Assembly: GCA_035949375.1 (NCBI GenBank)
Contig: DASZIG010000055.1
Span: 43,870-107,869, forward strand
Direction of reading: 5' to 3'
DNA from: Gp13-AA77 sp035949375
GTDB taxonomy: Bacteria; Acidobacteriota; Terriglobia; UBA7540
Length of the DNA: 64,000 nt
Under the pieces are notes generated by a model, which was not told the origin of the DNA, ran no database searches, and saw only the letters and a list, made by a program, of their open reading frames with translations. Shown here one piece after another: positions 8,141 through 15,067 of the stretch. The position numbers were made by a program, and so were the translations under genes. How positions within the stretch are numbered: the stretch's first letter is position 1; every line of letters starts with the position of its first letter.

Positions 8141-8781
8141 CGGCCGGCCCTGCTTTCGATGGCGGCGCGATCGCCGGCCTGGTGCTCGCCGCCGGCGAGT
8201 CCTCGCGCATGGGCCGCGATAAGGCGCTACTACCCTATCAGGGCCGGACCTTTCTCGAGACCATCGTGGCCAAGCTGCGCGCGGCCGGAATCGCCCGCGT
8301 GGTCGTGGTGCTCGGCCACCATGCCGAGCTGATTCAGCAGGCCGTGGACCTCGGCGGCGTTGAGATCGCGCTCAATCCGAACTACCGCCGCGGCCAGACC
8401 TCGTCGCTGCAAGCGGGCCTGGCGGCGCTCGACAGTCCCGGCGCCGGATCGGCCCCGGCGCAAGCGGCCCCTCCGGACGCAATCGTCCTGTGCCTCGTCG
8501 ATCATCCTGCCTTCGATCCTGCGACCGTGGGCGCGCTCGTCGCGACCTTTGACCGCACCCACGCCTCCGTCGTCGTGCCCACACATGGGGGCCGGCGCGG
8601 GCATCCGACCCTGATCGCGCGGCCTCTCTTCGCGCCGCTCCTTGCCCTCAGTACGGTTGAGGGCGCCAATACGGTGATCAGGGCCTGGCGCGAGAAGACG
8701 GAGCACGTCGAGGTGCCTGACCCCGGCATCTTGGTCGATGTGGATGACGAGGCTGCCTTTCGCAGCCTTGAAGGGATGTAA
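8137..8781 (+). CDS. MobA-like NTP transferase (MocA-type molybdenum cofactor cytidylyltransferase)
   Basis: A 214-residue protein beginning at the ATG that overlaps the xdhC stop; the frame is open upstream, but only this start gives the canonical N-terminus. IAGLVLAAGESSRMGRDKALLPY is the nucleotide-binding loop of the MobA/MocA family, LCLVDHPAFDPATVGAL holds the metal-binding aspartate region, and RRGHPTLIARPLF is the conserved later motif. By analogy with MocA it would attach CMP to molybdopterin for xanthine-dehydrogenase-type enzymes; the xdhC neighbour supports that over a GTP-using MobA. The exact nucleotide preference is inferred. Confidence 0.9.
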   Translation: MTAGPAFDGGAIAGLVLAAGESSRMGRDKALLPYQGRTFLETIVAKLRAAGIARVVVVLGHHAELIQQAVDLGGVEIALNPNYRRGQTSSLQAGLAALDSPGAGSAPAQAAPPDAIVLCLVDHPAFDPATVGALVATFDRTHASVVVPTHGGRRGHPTLIARPLFAPLLALSTVEGANTVIRAWREKTEHVEVPDPGILVDVDDEAAFRSLEGM

Positions 8782-8844
8782 GGCCTGCCTTTTCCAGCGT
8801 AAGCCAAGCAAATTCAATTTGTTGCAGCCCATCAAAAATAATGC

Positions 8845-8889
8845 TTGACATCGTACACTATGCTACATACAGTATGTGACGTACACTAT
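8845..8889 (+). promoter_or_regulatory. Sigma-70-like promoter with overlapping PadR operator
   Basis: TTGACA at 8845-8850 and TACAGT at 8868-8873 are separated by 17 bp. Overlapping the -10 is the palindrome ACATAC-A-GTATGT (8865-8877), flanked by a perfect direct repeat CGTACACTAT (8852-8861 and 8880-8889) 28 bp apart. Position and symmetry suggest that the PadR regulator encoded directly downstream binds here and represses itself. Binding is inferred. Confidence 0.72.
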
Positions 8890-9327
8890 ATGTGGAACGG
8901 TACAAAAGCCGACGAGCTGTTCGAAAACCTGCGGTTGGAGCTGCGCCGCGGCAGCCTGATCCTCGCCGTTCTGGCCGAGCTTCGGGCTGAGCAGTATGGG
9001 TATACGCTGCGCAAGGCCCTGGCCGAGCATGGCATGGCCATCGACGAAAGTACGCTCTACCCGCTGCTCCGGCGCCTCGAGACCCAGGGCTTGCTGCTGA
9101 GCCAGTGGCGCGAAGAAGACAAGCGCAACAAGCGCTTCTACCGATTGTCCCCCGATGGCGAGTTGATCCTCGCGCGGCTGCTCGAAGAATGGCGCGCCAT
9201 CAACTTGTCCCTTGACCGCATTGCGGGCGGCTCCACGCCGCAAGGCGAGGATGCCCCGAGCGAATCAGACCGATCGGGCGAGTCGGGCGAACCGGCTGAA
9301 ATCGACGCGGTCCCGAAGAGTATGTAG
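8890..9327 (+). CDS. PadR-family transcriptional regulator
   Basis: A 145-residue protein. The ATG at 8890 (MWNGTKADELFENLRLELRRG) is preferred over an upstream in-frame ATG at 8845 because that one would lie in the promoter. The winged helix covers about residues 20-90, with YGYTLRKALAEHGMAIDESTLYPLLRRLETQGLL and RNKRFYRLSPDGELIL. The tail is acidic and Ser/Glu-rich. It heads an operon with a HAAS-domain membrane protein, a common arrangement in which PadR controls its membrane partner. The effector is unknown. Confidence 0.93.
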   Translation: MWNGTKADELFENLRLELRRGSLILAVLAELRAEQYGYTLRKALAEHGMAIDESTLYPLLRRLETQGLLLSQWREEDKRNKRFYRLSPDGELILARLLEEWRAINLSLDRIAGGSTPQGEDAPSESDRSGESGEPAEIDAVPKSM

Positions 9328-9339
9328 AAGGAGATCACC

Positions 9340-10326
9340 ATGGAATTACTCGATCGTTATCTGCAGGCGGTTCGATTCTGGCTGCCCCGCAGCCAGCAGG
9401 ATGACATCATGGCCGAGCTCGAAGCCAACATCCGGGAGCAGATGGAAGACAAGGCGTCCGAACTCGGCCGCCCGCTGACCGAAGACGAGCAGGCGGCGAT
9501 CCTGAAGCAGCACGGCCGCCCGTTCCTGGTGGCCAGCCAGTATGGCTGCGCCCGGAAGCAGTTGATCGGACCCGCCCTCTACCCGATCTATCGATGGGTG
9601 GTCAGGCTGGCGCTGGTGGCGGCGTTTGGGATTTACTTCGTGGTCGCCGCCATCATGGCGTTGACCGGCAACGCGAACCTCCGGGATCAGCTTGATCACT
9701 GTCCCTCCCTGGTCCTGACGGTATTCGCCTGCGTCACCCTGGTTTTCGCTGCATTCGAAATGGGAGCGGCCCGATTCCACTTCAGTGACCGCTGGGATCC
9801 ACGCGCGCTGCCTCGATTGACGCGGCGCGCGCCCACTGCGCGCGGGTCACACGTCTCGCGGTGGCAGAGCCTCTGCGAAGTGGTCACCGGCCTTGCCATG
9901 GGCTCCTGGTGGCTGGCCGCGCTGCGCTCGCCGCACTTGTTGCTCGGCCCCGGCGCCGCGGTGGTCACTTTCGGGCCGGTGTGGCGCACGATGTGGGTTC
10001 CGATCCTGATCTTCATGGTCATCGAGGTCGTGACCGCCGGCGTGAACCTGCTTCGTCCGGACTGGGTCCGGTTCCACTCGGTTTCGCGGCTGATCTCGCG
10101 CGGTCTGGGCCTGCTGATGGCCGCGATCCTGATTCGCGCCGGCGATTTGATTGTGGCCGCCGCACCCGGCGCCGACCCGAGCGTGGTCCAGATCACGAAC
10201 AACGTCTTCCTGATCACCTTGATTGTGGGCGCATTGGTTTTCGCCGGGCAGATCGTTTGGGAGCTGAGGACAATGATGCGCCGCCCGCGCCCGAACCCGG
10301 CGCAGGCCGCGTCGCAGAGCCTGTAG
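9340..10326 (+). CDS. HAAS-domain multi-spanning membrane protein, PadR partner
   Basis: A 328-residue protein with a good ribosome site (AAGGAG) before the ATG. Residues 1-65 form the HAAS signalling domain (LDRYLQAVRFWLPRSQQDDIMAELEANI, EDEQAAILKQHGRPFLVASQYG). The rest contains about six hydrophobic helices, at roughly 85-110, 125-145, 190-215, 225-245, 258-275 and 285-305. HAAS proteins are typically encoded beside PadR regulators, as here, 12 bp downstream. What it senses or moves is not known. Confidence 0.88.
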   Translation: MELLDRYLQAVRFWLPRSQQDDIMAELEANIREQMEDKASELGRPLTEDEQAAILKQHGRPFLVASQYGCARKQLIGPALYPIYRWVVRLALVAAFGIYFVVAAIMALTGNANLRDQLDHCPSLVLTVFACVTLVFAAFEMGAARFHFSDRWDPRALPRLTRRAPTARGSHVSRWQSLCEVVTGLAMGSWWLAALRSPHLLLGPGAAVVTFGPVWRTMWVPILIFMVIEVVTAGVNLLRPDWVRFHSVSRLISRGLGLLMAAILIRAGDLIVAAAPGADPSVVQITNNVFLITLIVGALVFAGQIVWELRTMMRRPRPNPAQAASQSL

Positions 10327-10344
10327 CGCTAAGAGGGGACTTCC

Positions 10345-10512
10345 ATGATGCGGCTATTATTGCTCGTTTCAATCCTGGCGACGCACTACCACGAAGTCGC
10401 ACAGGCGGTCGCGGCAGGGCTCATCTTCGGCCGGACCGTCACCGCACTCGGGGCTGCTCTCGCGGGCCTGATGCTGATTCGCCGCTCGATTCGCCGGCGT
10501 CGAGAGCAGTAA
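10345..10512 (+). CDS. Small membrane protein (55 aa)
   Basis: An ATG at 10345 follows the Shine-Dalgarno AGAGGGGAC by 5 bp and opens a 55-codon frame, 18 bp after the HAAS gene stop. The product has two short hydrophobic stretches (MRLLLLVSILATHYH and TVTALGAALAGLMLI) and a strongly basic tail, RRSIRRRREQ, so it should be a membrane miniprotein with a cytoplasmic C-terminus. Operon position suggests a role with the PadR/HAAS system. No family was recognised. Confidence 0.6.
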   Translation: MMRLLLLVSILATHYHEVAQAVAAGLIFGRTVTALGAALAGLMLIRRSIRRRREQ

Positions 10513-10640
10513 GCCTCGGCGGGGGGCGATGGTCGCGAAGTCAAGGAGTAGGGAGTGCTCGTAGTGGTACGGTTCCGAAAAATCTGTGACAGCCGACGTG
10601 CCTCTCCCCTGGTCCAAACGGAACAGCCTTGTCGTATACT

Positions 10641-10661
10641 GGCTCCATCCTAAGAGGAGCC
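10641..10661 (+). promoter_or_regulatory. 5'-UTR hairpin before a hypothetical gene
   Basis: GGCTCC (10641-10646) and GGAGCC (10656-10661) are complementary with a 9-nt loop and follow a TATACT -10-like box at 10635-10640. The actual Shine-Dalgarno (GGGAG, 10663-10667) lies just downstream, so the hairpin could affect translation. A matching -35 was not clear. Confidence 0.4.
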
Positions 10662-10676
10662 AGGGAGTGTTTTCCT

Positions 10677-10901
10677 ATGCCAGGAGACGGAGATTTTGCG
10701 GTTTTTTCCCGAGACAAGAAGGGGCGAATGTGGCGACGTAATTTCCCAGATCTCGAAATCGCGAGAGTAGAGGCGCAGATGCTCGCGGCTCACGAAGGTC
10801 TGGAATTTTTCGTTTTCAGCCTCAAGGACTCCAGGGAGGTCGAGCGGTTCTATCCAAAGAACTTCCGCCGTAGGACGGCATCACGGTCAAGAGGGTGGTA
10901 G
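10677..10901 (+). CDS. Hypothetical protein (74 aa)
   Basis: An ATG at 10677, 9 bp after GGGAG, gives MPGDGDFAVFSRDKKGRMWR and a 74-residue, basic, soluble protein without cysteines. The middle (DLEIARVEAQMLAAHEGLEFFVFSLKDSREVERFYP) looks like an alpha-beta unit. It is followed by a decayed toxin gene and an intact antitoxin gene. No family was recognised and no function is proposed. Confidence 0.55.
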   Translation: MPGDGDFAVFSRDKKGRMWRRNFPDLEIARVEAQMLAAHEGLEFFVFSLKDSREVERFYPKNFRRRTASRSRGW

Positions 10902-10940
10902 TGGCGTAGCTCAAACTGGACCACTACCCTTTCAACTACC

Positions 10941-11245
10941 ATGACTTTGCAGGCTAATGGCTTTGATTGAGATGAGGGCAACCGCGCCAAGTGCGAGAAG
11001 CACGGGCTTTCGGCTTCCGTTATCGAAAGCCTTTTCACCCGCCCGCTTGCCATTCTCCCGGATGCGGCTCATTCGCAACGCGAGCGCGCTTTCGCGCCGT
11101 AGGCCGAACGGACAAGGGGCGGGGCGTGTTCATCGTGTTCACGCTCAGGCGCAAAGGTGATGAACTGCTCATCCGGCCCATTAGCGCCCGTTACATGCAC
11201 AAGAAGGAGATCGATGCGTATGAAAAGGAAAATCCCGGCTTTTAA
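10941..11245 (+). pseudogene. Decayed BrnT-type toxin gene
   Basis: Reading from ATG 10941 gives MTLQANGFD, then an in-frame TGA (10968-10970) exactly where BrnT proteins have the Trp of F-x-W-D, then DEGNRAKCEKHGLSASVIES and on to ERAF, where the frame shifts. The rest (GRTDKGRGVFIVFTLRRKG, PISARYMHKKEIDAYEK) continues in another frame to 11245. The shift is best explained by an extra GC in GAGCGCGCTTTC near 11084-11089. Two independent lesions in an otherwise recognisable BrnT/DUF497 sequence imply an inactivated toxin. The brnA-like antitoxin overlaps the 3' end. Confidence 0.8.
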
Positions 11246-11474
11246 GAGCGACCGTGCGGCGGCGGCGTTCGTTGACAAGGCCGATCTTACCAAATACGGC
11301 CTTTCAGGAGCGACCTTGACCCGCTTTGAGATCAAGCCGAAAGACAAGTCTGTCAACCTGCGTCTGTCCAGCCAGCTTCACGACGCTGTACGCAAACGGG
11401 CCGCCCGCGCAGGTGTTCCCTATCAGCGTTTCATTCGCTTGACGCTGGAACAGGCCATCGGCGGACCGAAATAA
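11214..11474 (+). CDS. BrnA-family antitoxin, intact although its toxin is broken
   Basis: An 86-residue protein. Starts at 11214 (MRMKRKIPAF) or 11220 are both possible; both overlap the end of the brnT remnant, the usual arrangement. The N-terminus KRKIPAFKSDRAAAAFV and the C-terminal ribbon-helix-helix-like part (VNLRLSSQLHDAVRKRAARA, YQRFIRLTLEQAI) match BrnA antitoxins, which bind BrnT and repress the operon. With the toxin decayed, it may survive as an orphan DNA-binding protein or act against a BrnT elsewhere (inference). Confidence 0.82.
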   Translation: MRMKRKIPAFKSDRAAAAFVDKADLTKYGLSGATLTRFEIKPKDKSVNLRLSSQLHDAVRKRAARAGVPYQRFIRLTLEQAIGGPK

Positions 11475-11618
11475 ACGCCAGACCGGGATGCCGTTATCCG
11501 TACTCCGCCGCTAGAGCCGGAAGCGCGGCCTTAGCAGAGTCCACCCTCAGTGCCAGCCCGCCGGCGGATTCATGGTACCGGAACGGCGCCGGGGGCAAGG
11601 GCGCGGCATTCTGCGAAA

Positions 11619-11645
11619 CGCAGACATCCAACAACGATGTCTGCG
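11619..11645. repeat. Palindromic repeat, GCGCAGAC/GTCTGCGC family (copy 1)
   Basis: CGCAGACAT (11619-11627) and ATGTCTGCG (11637-11645) are perfect 9-bp arms with a 9-nt loop, followed by CCACC. The core recurs at 25077-25137 and 43230-43264. It lies 145 bp after the brnA stop, in a gap of about 650 bp (11475-12124) with no gene I can support. Confidence 0.72.
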
Positions 11646-11950
11646 CCACCCGCCAACGATCACCAACAATAAAAGAAACCGCTCCTGCTGCTGTTCTACG
11701 CATTTAGTGTTTTCCAAACAGTTCGGGGAATCGTCAAATTTCTCGCCCGAAAATAAATTCTGCCCCATTCTCACCTTTACCCACCGTCCCGTTTTTTGGT
11801 GAAACAATGGCAGTGCCCGGTCTTTGCGGTTGCCGGGCCGAGTTCGTATGCCATTGCTTTGCTTAAGCTTAGAGTTCGACTACCTCGGCCTTCGCGGGTG
11901 GTATTCCTACCATACAGGGGTCGCAAGCTCGGCCAGAGACGAAGGACATC

Positions 11951-12095
11951 CGCGAAAAAATAAAAATGTTACGAACGAACCCGTTAGGTCTCTGAAACCA
12001 AACGACTTCCATTTTCCATATTCCCTGAAAGCCGTTAGGTCGCTGAAAACAAACAAGTTGAGCGATTAAAGCCGTTAGGTTACTGAAGAAAATAG
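11951..12095 (+). repeat. Dispersed AT-rich element with three CCGTTAGGT iterons (copy 1)
   Basis: The element starts with CGCGAAAAAATAAAAATG and carries CCGTTAGGT at 11981-11989, 12032-12040 and 12072-12080 (steps of 51 and 40 bp), each followed by a CTGAA-type word. A second copy in reverse orientation lies at 41286-41430 with steps of 51 and 41 bp and long shared stretches such as AAAATGTTACGAACGA. This copy ends about 30 bp before the ATG of the STGP-type gene and must be part of its promoter or leader. An open frame crosses it, but I do not support it as a gene. Confidence 0.82.
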
Positions 12096-12124
12096 CTTTA
12101 TCCCGAAAAAAAGGAGCAAAAAAC

Positions 12125-13063
12125 ATGCCTTTACTGCGAAAAGGAACGTCAAACGCCATGGCTCTCGCCAATCGCGTCAACGCTAAGAAGTCCACCGGAC
12201 CCGCCACCGAGCGTGGCAAGTCCGTCTCACGCGACAGTGCCGGCAGGCACTGGGGCCGCGCCGAGGGCATGCGCGACCTGATGCCGGCGCTCGGCGAGAA
12301 TCCCAGGGACTTCGCGGCCGTACTTGCCGGCCTTTGCCGGGCTTTGAAGCCGCAGGACCCCTTCGAAGAGATGCTGGTGGGCGACATGGCCGACATTCAC
12401 TGGCGGCTGCGCCGCATGATCCGCGGCGAGACGGCCGTGCGCGCCCGCGACCGCCGGCAGCAGCAGGCCAACGACGAAGAGCGCGAAGCCAGCATGGCCG
12501 CCGGCCGGCTTCACGAGTTGGAGCCGGCGCTCGCGGGCACCGTGGGCATTGTCGGCCTGCACGATTCCCCGCCCAAATTTGTGCGCGTGATCGAGGTCCT
12601 GAAGGCCATCGGTGAAATGGTCCAGCTTGAGGGATTCCCGGGGGAAGGCACGGCTTTCCTCAAGACCCTTTACGGACGCCATCCCGGTTCGCGCGGCTCG
12701 GTGCTGCTGGAAGTTTACGGGCGCTTTCACGAGCATGAGCACGAGCGTGACAAGGGCTTTCACGAGCATGAGAAGGATGTTCCGGGCGAGACCTCCGCGG
12801 CCGATCGCGCCGCCTTCCAGCAGCTCATCGACGCCGAGATCGCCTGGTTCGAGGAACGCGCCGCCCGTGACCGCCAGGCGCGCGCTGAGATGGAAGCGCC
12901 GCGCATCGAAGCAGCGCTGGCTAATTCGCGCCGCGACTCCGCCGCCGCTATGCTTTACCAGGAACGCCTGGAGCGCCGCTTCGACCGCAAATGGAAGCTG
13001 CTGATGCAGTACCGGCGCAGTCAGGGGGCACGGGAAGGCCGCGAACGGATCGCGGGCGGGTAA
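12125..13063 (+). CDS. STGP-type protein of unknown function
   Basis: A 312-residue protein with an AAGGAG ribosome site 8 bp before the ATG. The N-terminus ALANRVNAKKSTGPATERGK resembles a family with an NAKKSTGPRTPEGKA-like signature that I associate with Acidobacteria and some other environmental bacteria; no function is known to me. The remainder is highly charged helix with a His/Glu-rich stretch (FHEHEHERDKGFHEHEKDV) near residue 205 and a basic C-terminus (LERRFDRKWKLLMQYRRSQG). There is no membrane segment or signal peptide. It is flanked by the iteron element upstream and a large inverted word repeat downstream. Confidence 0.8.
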   Translation: MPLLRKGTSNAMALANRVNAKKSTGPATERGKSVSRDSAGRHWGRAEGMRDLMPALGENPRDFAAVLAGLCRALKPQDPFEEMLVGDMADIHWRLRRMIRGETAVRARDRRQQQANDEEREASMAAGRLHELEPALAGTVGIVGLHDSPPKFVRVIEVLKAIGEMVQLEGFPGEGTAFLKTLYGRHPGSRGSVLLEVYGRFHEHEHERDKGFHEHEKDVPGETSAADRAAFQQLIDAEIAWFEERAARDRQARAEMEAPRIEAALANSRRDSAAAMLYQERLERRFDRKWKLLMQYRRSQGAREGRERIAGG

Positions 13064-13065
13064 GG

Positions 13066-13437
13066 GTTCGGAGTTCGGGGTTCGACCGAGTTCGGAGTTC
13101 GAAGTTCGGCAGAGTCCGAAGTTCGGAGTTCGGAGTTTTCGAGTTCGGAGTTCGACGGAGTTCGGAGTTTTCGAGTTCGGAGTTCGGAGTTTTCGAGTTC
13201 GGAGTTCGGCGGAGTTCGGAGTTGTTCGGAGTTCGGAGTTGTTCGGAGTTCGGGGTTCGGGTTCGCCGACGATGCGCGGCGCGCGAGCGAGCGCAATGGG
13301 ACAAATGCCGCGCGCGACGAACAACGAACCACGAGCTCGCTAACAACAAACTTCGAACTCGAAAACTGTGAACTCCGAACTTCAAACTCCGAACTCCGAA
13401 CTTCGAACTCCGAACCCCTAACTCCGAACTACCGTTC
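13066..13437. repeat. Large low-complexity inverted repeat built from GTTCGGA
   Basis: From 13066 to about 13262 the sequence is degenerate tandem GAGTTCGGAGTTCGG words with TTTTCGAG interruptions. After a unique 80-bp centre, 13345-13437 consists of the reverse-complement words CCGAACTCCGAACTTCG. Folding would make a hairpin of over 90 bp per arm. It separates the STGP-type gene from the MBL-rhodanese gene, both on the plus strand. No gene is supported inside. Confidence 0.85.
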
Positions 13438-13465
13438 AGCTTATAATGACTGGGCGGGGGGACAA

Positions 13466-14959
13466 ATGATCTTCAAGCAATTTTACCTGGGCTGCCTGGC
13501 GCACGCTTCCTACCTGATCGCCGATGAGGGCTCGCGCGTCGCGGCCGTGGTTGATCCGCAACGGGACGTGGAGCAGTATCTGGCCGACGCGCGCGAGCAG
13601 GGTCTCGAGATCCGTCACGTCATTCTCACCCACCTGCACGCCGACTTCGTGGCCGGGCACCTGGAGCTGCGCGACCGCGCCGGCGCCGCCATTCATCTGG
13701 GCGCCCGGGCCGAGGCCGAGTACGCCTTCACGCCCATGCGCGATGGAGACATTGTGGCGCTCGGAGCGGGCGTCAGGCTGAAAACGATCGAGACGCCCGG
13801 ACACACGCCGGAGTCCATTTCGATTCTGATTCTGGACGGCGCCGGCAAAGGCCCCGAGGCCCCGGGCGGAGCGGCCGAAACCGCCGCCGCCGAGGGACCT
13901 GCCAAAACCGCCGCGGACGCGCGGGAGACGGACCCCTGGGCCGTTCTGACTGGCGACACCCTTTTCGTGGGAGACGTGGGCCGGCCGGACCTGCGGGTTG
14001 CGCTCGGCTGGAAGGCTGAAGACCTCGGGCGCATGCTCTACGATTCGCTGCACCGGAAGCTGCTGGCTCTGCCGGATTCGACGCGCGTGTATCCCGCGCA
14101 CGGCGCGGGGTCGCTCTGCGGCAAGGCGCTCGGCAAGGAGAATTCCTCCACCATCGGCGTGCAGCGCAGGCTGAATTACGCGCTGCAGCCCATGAGCGCG
14201 GACCAGTTTGTCAGCCTGGTGCTGGCCGACCAGCCGGACGCGCCCGCCTATTTCACCTATGACGCGGTGCTGAACACCCGGGAGCGTCCCACGCTCGATC
14301 GCGCGCTCGAAAAATCGCTGCAGCCCCTCACCCTCGAAGCCGTCGCCGGCCTCGAGCGCGAGGGCGCCCAACTCCTCGACGTGCGCGATGCCGCCTATTT
14401 CGAGGCCGGACATCTCGCCGGGAGCATCAACATCGGCCTCGGCGGGCAGTACGCCACCTGGGCGGGCACAGTGCTCGATCGCGAGCGCCCCATCGTGATC
14501 ATTGCCGAGCCCGGGCGCGAGTACGAAGCCGCGTTGCGCCTCGGCCGCATCGGATTCGACCGCGTGGCCGGGTACCTCGAAGGCGGGATGCAATCCCTGG
14601 CCGAGGCTTCCGAAGTAGCTTATGCAACTAAGCTAGTCACGATCGAACGCCTCGCGCCCGAGGCGCTCGAGGAGGAACTGCGGCAGGACCCCGCGTCGCG
14701 CCCCCTGGTGCTCGACGTGCGAGCCCCGCGCGAGTGGGCGGCGGACCATATGGAAGGCAGCCTGAACCTGCCGCTGAACCATCTGGCCGAACGCCTCGCC
14801 GAACTCCCGCGCGCGCGGCGCATTGTGGTCCATTGCGCGAGCGGCTACCGCTCCGCCGCCGCTGCGAGCATCCTCAGGCGGCACGGATTCACGGATCTCG
14901 CCGATCTCGCGGGCGGATTCAACGCCTGGAAGGCGGCCCAACCGGCGCCCGTTGCGTAG
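13466..14959 (+). CDS. MBL-fold hydrolase with two rhodanese domains (persulfide dioxygenase-like)
   Basis: A 497-residue protein. The metallo-beta-lactamase domain (about 1-240) has THLHADFVAGH, ETPGHTPES and LTGDTLFVGDVGRPD, as in persulfide-dioxygenase/glyoxalase-II-like enzymes. A first rhodanese domain (about 290-375) lacks the catalytic cysteine (IVIIAEPGREYEAAL). A second (about 395-492) has it in VVHCASGYRSAAA. Such fusions oxidise or transfer sulfane sulfur in sulfide detoxification; whether the iron-dependent reaction is retained is inferred. An Ala/Glu-rich insert (KGPEAPGGAAETAAAEGPAK) interrupts the MBL domain near residues 130-150. Confidence 0.92.
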   Translation: MIFKQFYLGCLAHASYLIADEGSRVAAVVDPQRDVEQYLADAREQGLEIRHVILTHLHADFVAGHLELRDRAGAAIHLGARAEAEYAFTPMRDGDIVALGAGVRLKTIETPGHTPESISILILDGAGKGPEAPGGAAETAAAEGPAKTAADARETDPWAVLTGDTLFVGDVGRPDLRVALGWKAEDLGRMLYDSLHRKLLALPDSTRVYPAHGAGSLCGKALGKENSSTIGVQRRLNYALQPMSADQFVSLVLADQPDAPAYFTYDAVLNTRERPTLDRALEKSLQPLTLEAVAGLEREGAQLLDVRDAAYFEAGHLAGSINIGLGGQYATWAGTVLDRERPIVIIAEPGREYEAALRLGRIGFDRVAGYLEGGMQSLAEASEVAYATKLVTIERLAPEALEEELRQDPASRPLVLDVRAPREWAADHMEGSLNLPLNHLAERLAELPRARRIVVHCASGYRSAAAASILRRHGFTDLADLAGGFNAWKAAQPAPVA

Positions 14960-15067
14960 CGGCGTTCTCGCGGGCGGGCGAGCCGTAGGCGCTGTGCTAG
15001 ACTTGAAGAGTAGACATACCCGAGAGCGCGGAGTGGACGTCCAGAGTCTCCGCGAGAGTGAAACCTG

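Noticed and set aside
11824..12069. Open frame crossing the first iteron element
   Set aside because: It can be read as a peptide with AVRSLK repeats, and the second copy gives a similar reading, but the differences are mostly amino-acid-changing and there is no ribosome site. I treat it as noncoding.
13066..13437. GTTCGGA repeats as a CRISPR array
   Set aside because: Word units are short and degenerate with no unique spacers of even length and no cas genes.
13436..14593. Long minus-strand frame opposite the MBL-rhodanese gene
   Set aside because: Composition is that of a mirror frame; no motif, no ribosome site.
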